Shown: positions 57,652 to 64,000 of the stretch, one piece after another | Numbering within the stretch: position 1 is the first letter of the stretch | Layout: every line of letters begins with the position of its first letter | Source: Melastoma dodecandrum | Taxonomy: Eukaryota; Streptophyta; Magnoliopsida; Myrtales; Melastomataceae | Direction of reading: 5' to 3' | DNA: 64,000 nt | Assembly (NCBI GenBank): GCA_029817715.1 | Contig: JARUPY010000602.1 | Location: 1,939,501-2,003,500 of the forward strand | Made by a program: the position numbers and the translations under genes | Notes under the pieces: generated by a model | What the model was told of the DNA's origin: nothing | The model's database searches: none | The model's input: only the letters and a program-made list of their open reading frames with translations

Positions 57652-59942
57652 TCAATAAGGATAAATGCCGACGTCCGTGGGAGGAACGAAGAGCCCATCT
57701 TTCTTCATCATGTCCTCGCCATCCTGCCGGTTTATTAAATTCCATGAGCAATTCAAAATAGCAAGACTGACTCTTAGTGATGGAATAACAAACTTTGGTG
57801 CAAATGAGTAAAAGTAAGTTGCAATCGGTAGTAACTAGATCTAGTACATTTTTCATTTTGAATTTCACGTAAACGGAGAATTTATGATTCAAACACGGAT
57901 CTGTCGTGACATTTAAAAAATGTTATAAAAAATACTCACACTTCAAATTTAACATAAAATACAACCGGCTATACCTTACTTTTTCTAGAAGCAGATTGTT
58001 TAGGGCTACAAGGATGGAAAGGGAATGGACATATTCGAGGAGACGAGATGTTGTACCTGCTGTCGCAAATTCGGCTTCTTGGCAGGCTGATCGGGCATCA
58101 GGCCAAAATGGATATGGGGGAAATGAGCCCACTGGTTCGCAACACAAAACACAGCACGCACAGAGATTTAAAATCTTCGAGAGAGCGACAGAGCACTTTG
58201 CACGAAATTAACCTCAGATTGTTGTAAGCTAACCCTAGGAGGAGATGCAAGAAGACAAGGGAGACTCACGTTCTTGGCAGCAGCGCTGAAAGCCTCCCTG
58301 TGGCTGATGTCTGGATTCCCGGCCTTGATGCGTTGGATCTCCTCCCTATATGATTACGACAACATCATATGGACATACCGATGATAAACAGGAGTCCATG
58401 GACTGATGGTGCTGGCAATATCGACGGTCAATCAGTTGGACCCAACTTTCTTTTGTCCTCTAGTGTAAAACCTTTCCCTATCTCTATATAGGGGGAAGTG
58501 CGAAAGCCGAGGGTGGGGTGGGGAGATGTGTTGGATTTTTATCTTCCGGACAATTGAGTTGGTCACTTCAGACCAGACTCACTCTTATGCCTCGAAGTAA
58601 AGTCGTAAGTGAAAATGTCGAGTGTTTTAAGATGGGGGGGTGGGGACTACTTACTTGATGAAGCGGTTGTAGGCAGATGGGACTCTCTGTCTCTTCTCCG
58701 GAGCTGTTAAAAAGGTTTTGTTGTTGTTTTATTACAGACAGAATAAGCCCCCTTCATTACCAAATCATCGTACCCCCAAAAAAAAAAAAAAGAAGAAAGA
58801 AGAGGAAGAAGAAGGGAAAAGTAGAAATCTCTTTCGCTGACTTTTTGTATTTTGATGTCCCCCACACACACACAGAGACAGTCTCTATGTCTGTCTCTTC
58901 ATAATAGCCTCATCATACCCACCCCCCAACTCTCAACATCACCGAACCCGCTAACACACACACTCCGTTATTTCTCGGGATAAAATGTTCGTCCAAGAGT
59001 CAAGTGAAGAACGACAAGACATGAGAGAAAAACATTCACTGTGTAGTAGTTGCCCTAGGCTAAGTGTGAGACATACATGTGGAAACTGTGCAAGGGAAAA
59101 TAAAACTCCCCAACCCCCGACCCGGAGAAATAAACAAGGAAGAGGGGCTTACGTCGGTTAACAGTCGGCAGCTTAGGGATCGGGTCGCACAGCTGCACGA
59201 TGGGATCGGCCAGCGACGAGTTCTGGTTCATCACCAAGTTCGGTGGGGCGTTTCGGATTTCCTCCTTCAAATAAAAACAGAGGCATCTGAACTCAATCCC
59301 TTGAAGGAAGGGTTGAAAAGTGATACATACTTGGAGGGCTTTTCTCTGAATCGGTTTTAAAAGGAGAAAATCGTGGATGGATTGTGTCAAATCTGAAGAT
59401 ATTATTGGTAGACAACGACCGAGACAATGACAGGCAGGTCATCTCTCAAAAGGAAAAAGGACTGGCGTTTAGGGAACCGTTATTACCAGGAGATTCTGAG
59501 GGGTGAAGAAGGTATGCCCTAGCTGGAGCTGATTAGCCGCCGGGAAGAGCAGGCCACGCATGTTGACCGACAGCAGGTTGGTGCAATGCCCGCACCGCAC
59601 CGTCACGGTCTTGAACAGGCTGCTGCATGGAACACTCACCTGTCCCCCCAAAACCAAACAAAGTGAGGAAAAGAAAAACATGTAAGAGAGACTCGTGGTA
59701 TTCCAAGTATGTTGTAAGAAAAGAGATGTTGAGAGCCAGGGAACAAAAAAAAGGCAATGTCATGATGTGGAGTTTGGCTCTTCGCAACATTCTTCTCCTT
59801 TTTTTCTCCTTTCGGGGGTTCTTACGGCAAGAACAGTGTCGCAACAGTTGCAATGGACATAACAGAGCTGCTCGCTGGTGGAGGAGAGCTGATGTTCCGG
59901 CGAAAAGGCTGAGGATGAGGACGACATCGTGATGTTGTTCAT
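57652..59942 (-). CDS. YABBY transcription factor, FIL/YAB1-YAB3 type
   Basis: Nuclear regulator of abaxial fate and lateral-organ growth. Seven exons: 59942-59826, 59639-59487, 59264-59153, 58703-58655, 58345-58270, 58131-58057 and 57723-57652. They give 217 residues. The C2C2 zinc finger is [15 protein letters not shown] with [11 protein letters not shown] across intron 1. After a variable middle ([18 protein letters not shown]) the YABBY HMG-like domain is [40 protein letters not shown] and [14 protein letters not shown], ending in the FIL-clade tail [20 protein letters not shown]. The first ATG is 59942 (MNNITM); the one at 59927 ([10 protein letters not shown]) aligns better with relatives, and either may be used. 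FIL and YAB3 types cannot be separated safely here. Confidence 0.94.
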
Positions 59943-61632
59943 GCGGACGACAACGACCACCCTGGTCGGTTCCCCCCTATATCCCTTTTTCTTCTTCCCT
60001 TCACTTCACTTCCCCCGTTTGCTTTACAACTTTTTCCCTCCCCTTGATGGGATTTGGGAGATTCTTACAGAGGGAGAAGATGATGATGATGGTCAGATAT
60101 GATTGACAAGAGTGATTTGATTGGCTTAACAACCAACAAACCCTCCTTTGTGTTCCTTCACCTTGGGCGATGGGGGTCTTCACAAAGGGGGAGAAGAACC
60201 TGAATGCAAGATAAGAGACTGTACGAGATCAACGAGAGAGTGAGGCTCATGAGGGTTTTCTTTTGTTTTCATCCCGTTTGTGTCATGTTAAAATAGTGAT
60301 GAAACGCAAAGAGGAGGGAGAATGATGGGTTGGTGTAGGTCTTTAATTGCCCCCCCCCCCTCCCCCGGCGGCAACAGATATCTGCCTCGAGATCGTACGA
60401 CCCCGGGGCCGAGTAACCCGATCAACCAAAATAAAAATGTTGGGGGGGGAGGGGGGGACCAACGAGAACAAGGTGACTTAGAATTTTATACGAGGGAAGA
60501 GGGGGAGGCATTGTAGCTGGGTTTGGTGGGACATGGCTAAATTCTCGTTTCCAGGAATCCATGAGTTCTTACGTATAATCGTCGAAAGCCGTCGATATTG
60601 GCAATTGTTCAAATATGTCAGCGATTTATTTAGACATGTAGCGTTTTTTTGCATCATTTTACTGTTCAAATATATCTATATGCTTTTATATTATGTCCGA
60701 ATTCATGAGTGCATGGGGATTTCAGCCTTGTCCGGTTTGGTGTTGATTTCAAACACCATTGTTGGATCTCTAATGGGAGCCGAATGCCATGTACTCGGCC
60801 ACGCGCTTAGGTCGGCCCTGGTTATAAATGAAGTTAAATGCCTTTTTTACTTTTGTCGTGCTCGGGAAACGTTCTCGTACGATGAGTCTAACGTGTAGCG
60901 AAATGAAGAACTAGGTTATGGTCAGTTGGGGATGGGAGGTTCTTGCTCTTAGTATGAGGAGAGACCGTCAGTCTTAGGCCTTTATGGTTGTGTTCCGACT
61001 AAATCTAAATCACGTTTTTTGCTATTTACTCGGCTTTCCTGGCCAAGATTACTGTCCAAAGAAAAGTGTTTGCTCGACGATAAAAAATTGAAGTCGATAG
61101 AATGATGCCATTTAGGAAGAATAAGCCGGCGAAAACTGGATATCTTCATAAATTTCAAGCATTTCGTGGTTGTTTCCTTTCATCCTATACCAATTTGGCG
61201 GCAGGCAACTTCAACCTCGTGAACCCCTAAACATTTTTCACTGTTCTCTGGATATAGTCTTGCGATCAATGTTTAGATCGCAAACAAATCGTTACCAACC
61301 CTACCAGTCCCCTAACAACATACTCAAGAAAGCCGAAGTACGAACCAATGTTTCCAAGCTCCTCGCCGTACTATTGACACGACAAAGTGAATTGTGGCAG
61401 TGCCACCATAGTACATGATCACAAACCGAATAAACACATGGTCCGTGAGTGCCTCGAGGTTACACAAACTCGATTAACTTTGTAGCGACAAAGAGCAGTA
61501 ATTACCCAACTCAAGCAAAACCCCTTCACGAAGCCTAATTATTCACGGAGATTAGCATTCGATTAAGATATATTAGAAACGGGGGCACGGAGAGAGGACT
61601 GAGGGAGTGGCGGCAGAGATTGTGGGGGGTTG
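59943..61632. other. YABBY promoter side and intergenic region
   Basis: 1.7 kb without a recognised gene. Poly-C (60351-60362) and G-runs (60440-60457) lie about 400-500 bp upstream of the YABBY start and may be assembly-sensitive. The open frame at 60533-60898 has no family that I know. Confidence 0.45.
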
Positions 61633-61825
61633 TTTTGTGTGAACACTAAAATCTCGCAGGGAAATGTCAGCATACAAATTATCGTATGAAAAGAAATGTA
61701 GCTGGTTCTGTCTCTAGTCACGGATGTTACACGTGATTCCTCTTATTCGATCTTCAAATAATAACGTTTGTAAATGTTGATCCTAAGCTCTGGCAGAATT
61801 TCAGCAGAACTTCGGGATGAAATAT

Positions 61826-61978
61826 TGATGAAGTCGTCAGGGCCTATGGGCGTTATCCAGTAGAGTTTCGATAGCTTGATTAAGTCGTCGGGGCCTTTGG
61901 GCGTAATCCGATAGAGCTTCGATAGCTTGATGAAGTTATCGAGGCCTTTGGGCGTGATCTAGCAGAGCTTCGGGGCGT
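61826..61978. repeat. 51-bp tandem repeat inside the LTR
   Basis: Three copies start at 61826, 61877 and 61928. Each reads tga-t-aagt-gtc-gggcct-tgggcgt-atc, then a gagcttcgatagct end. Copies differ at several positions. Confidence 0.9.
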
Positions 61979-62243
61979 GTTGCAGAAGAACACCGGGGCG
62001 ATGGACGTCGGCAGAGCTTCGGCGAGCGGGAGGCGGCTAGAATCTTTAGGAACTCCAAGAGAATCCTCTCCACCTATGCATGTAGTGTATGATGATGTCG
62101 ACAGATGAATATAGCCATCGTCGAATAATATAATATCCAAGAATATCACTCGGGAAGAATATTGTTGTGTAGAATATGACCGCTGGGAAAATATAACTTG
62201 TAGGAGAATATACCACCGCGAGAATATCGTCATCCAGCTATGA

Positions 62244-62355
62244 GGCCTTCAGAGATAAATCCAGCAGAGGGACCTTCGAAGATAAACCCGGAGGCCTTCG
62301 GAGATATACTCGCTATGGGGCCTTCGGAGATAAACCTGCAAGAGGGGCCTTCGTC
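62244..62355. repeat. 22-27-bp imperfect tandem repeat inside the LTR
   Basis: Five starts of g(g/a)ccttcg-aga occur at 62244, 62271, 62293, 62319 and 62346, followed by taaac or tatac. This array is separate from the 51-bp one. Confidence 0.8.
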
Positions 62356-62613
62356 GCCGCACCACCCGCTAAGGGTTTAAGAAAACATGAGAGAAGAGAA
62401 GATTTGAGTGTGATAGGTGAGTGTACAAATGACTTGTGGATGCCTCTATTTATAGGGTTATAGGGTTAATCTAAAATAGACAGCTGGTTTCCCCATAATT
62501 GGTAACTTTTAAGTGGATCGGGCTATGAAATGGGCTAGGAATTGGGCTTGAAATAAAATATTTAACCCATCCTTTTGATTTGTGTTCGGTAAAATTTTAG
62601 TGTCTACATTTTG

Positions 62614-64000
62614 GAAAAAGAGAGGAAAAAGTGGGGAGAAGAAAGAGAGGAAAGGGACGTGTGCATGGACTGATGGGTTTCCCCTTGGCTCATTCACACG
62701 TTGTTTTCAACACTTAATAGCATGTTCTCTCCCTCTCTTTCGCCCTGCCTATGTATGTCTGTGTTTGCACAAGTATGCATCACATGTATGCGAGAAGAGT
62801 TACGATAGGAATTAGTACCGCATACGGAGATAGCGCGTCTACCGTCCGATAGGTTCAAGATTTTGTCAAAAGTGATCATCTAGGGAAGAATTCTCTAAGC
62901 TCGTTTTGATGATGCCGGATCTGATTAATGATTTCGTTTGAACTACAAATTATACAACAGGGTTTCGACAATTCCCGTCGCCCCCCCCCCCCAAATCAAA
63001 AACAAAATAAAATGAAAAAACGAGGTCTGTCGACAAGGACTGTGCCGAGTATGTGGGGATACCACCATTACATTCAGTTTATGTCATTTACAAAAAAGTG
63101 AATATCGTTTCGACCTATCTACGAATCTGTATAAGTTATGCCTTAAAAATGGATACGGCCAACGCCCTCTTTCTCCCATCTACCTCTAGCAACCTTTTTC
63201 TGAATAACCAAAAACTACCCAAAGGAAACCTACATGTCTTTTTTTTTTTTTATCCCACGGCCTAAACCTTTTGTACTTTCCCCTCGCTCTCTCCCGAAAA
63301 GAATAAATAAATGAATTCCTTCTTTGGTCTTTTCATGGTTATGGCATTAGGGGGGATGCTAAAGGGGCGTATGCGCAGCTGCCCCATTTCTTTTAAGACC
63401 GTTCCGAAGTAATTGTCCAAAGCCCCGATCACTATTATTACATCCTTAAGGAATAAGCCTCACCAGGCATTATGTTGAGTTCAATTCCACTACAACTAAG
63501 AATGGGGTTTCCCTTTTCCTATTTGAGTGCTCTCGGCACCACGACGACGTACCGTGAAAGAGACTATGTAATTTAATGTGGTTGCTTGCGCGATCTTCAT
63601 TCTCTTGTCTATCCTCAGGCCGAGGAAGTTTATTGATGTTGTCGTAGGTTTTATGTGATTCCTGGAACTATATAATGAGCCATGCTCGACTTTGGAATTA
63701 GGCACGGCCCTAACTTAGAGCGTATTTTGCGTTAATTCTTCGAGTTCTGACTACTGCAGACACGTCTTAACTAAGGTCGTACTGTCGAGGGGACCGGAAT
63801 AAAACGATGAAAGCAAATTTAGAAAGAAAAAAGGAGAATTGCTCTGTGTGGCCATGTGTACAATGTACATCCAGATCCTATCTGACTCTAGTCACAGTTA
63901 AGTTCAAAGATCATCCTTTCAGAGTCTGCGATGATAATCCTGCTTTACGCTTCCGAAATGCCATGATTTGATATTGGAAACGTGAAAGGGCGCCATACGT
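62614..64000. other. Intergenic region to right edge
   Basis: 1.4 kb with no supported gene. A poly-C run lies at about 62982-62993, and a T-run at 63240-63251. Confidence 0.45.

Larger units (their letters stand above)
61638..62608 (-). mobile_element. Solo LTR of an LTR retrotransposon
   Basis: A 971-bp element, TG...CA bounded. The + strand starts tgtgaacactaaaat and ends attttagtgtctaca, so the ends form a 15-bp imperfect inverted repeat. Both sides carry the identical 5-bp target-site duplication TTTTG (61633-61637 and 62609-62613). On the minus strand a TATA box (tataaata, complement of 62448-62455) lies in ctataaatagaggc, a typical U3/R border, so the element reads right to left. Two short tandem arrays lie downstream of it. 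No gag or pol, primer-binding site or second LTR is present in the window, as expected after LTR-LTR recombination. I cannot say whether it is Gypsy or Copia. Confidence 0.85.

Noticed and set aside
61826..62355. Regular short repeats that could be read as a CRISPR-like or satellite array
   Set aside because: Periods are 51 and about 26 bp with diverged units and no unique spacers. The arrays lie wholly inside a TSD-bounded LTR, and the genome is a plant.

Overview
This is nuclear DNA of a flowering plant, most likely a core eudicot. It has split genes with GT-AG introns, plant-only families (YABBY, SPX, RGF peptide, VAP27, PIF-type bHLH, PLS-class PPR, CNR/PLAC8), AT-rich spacers and an LTR-retrotransposon remnant. 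I see no prokaryotic, organellar or viral gene block. Exon borders were read by hand from splice signals, reading-frame continuity and remembered family sequences. In every multi-exon model given, the phases add up.

Left third (1-31 kb) is gene-dense. In order it holds COP9 signalosome subunit 7 (minus; its 3' end lies off the window), a frameshifted nsLTP relic, a palmitoyl-protein thioesterase, the amino-acid transporter CAT9, TIM21 (minus) and NUP62 sharing a 320-bp divergent promoter, and a tandem duplication covering the last NUP62 exon plus a tail-anchored protein gene. After that come a cell-number-regulator/PLAC8 gene, an intronless PPR gene that stops where a DYW domain would be expected, a p53/DNA-damage-regulated-like gene, a PHD-type zinc finger gene (minus) and Sec61 beta (minus).

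Middle (31-47 kb) has fewer genes, mostly regulators: a UNE10/PIF8-type bHLH with a phytochrome-B binding motif, a ZAT-type C2H2 repressor, an SPX-domain phosphate-signalling gene with three P1BS-type sites upstream, and a precursor of a root-meristem-growth-factor (GOLVEN) peptide.

Right third (47-64 kb) holds a VAP27 ER-contact-site gene, a clearly dead multi-membrane-span gene, a SKA1 kinetochore gene with two apparent lesions, a hybrid proline-rich protein, two small related His-rich ORFs (the second ending inside a repeat), a FIL-type YABBY gene and, at 61.6-62.6 kb, a solo LTR with a perfect 5-bp target-site duplication.

The genes are ordinary housekeeping and developmental genes and form no cluster acting together. 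The interesting content is gene decay and rearrangement: reciprocal loss in the NUP62/tail-anchored duplication, four decayed or damaged loci, the PPR lacking its DYW tail, the solo LTR, and the P1BS cluster at the SPX gene. I did not find a convincing novel multi-gene system.
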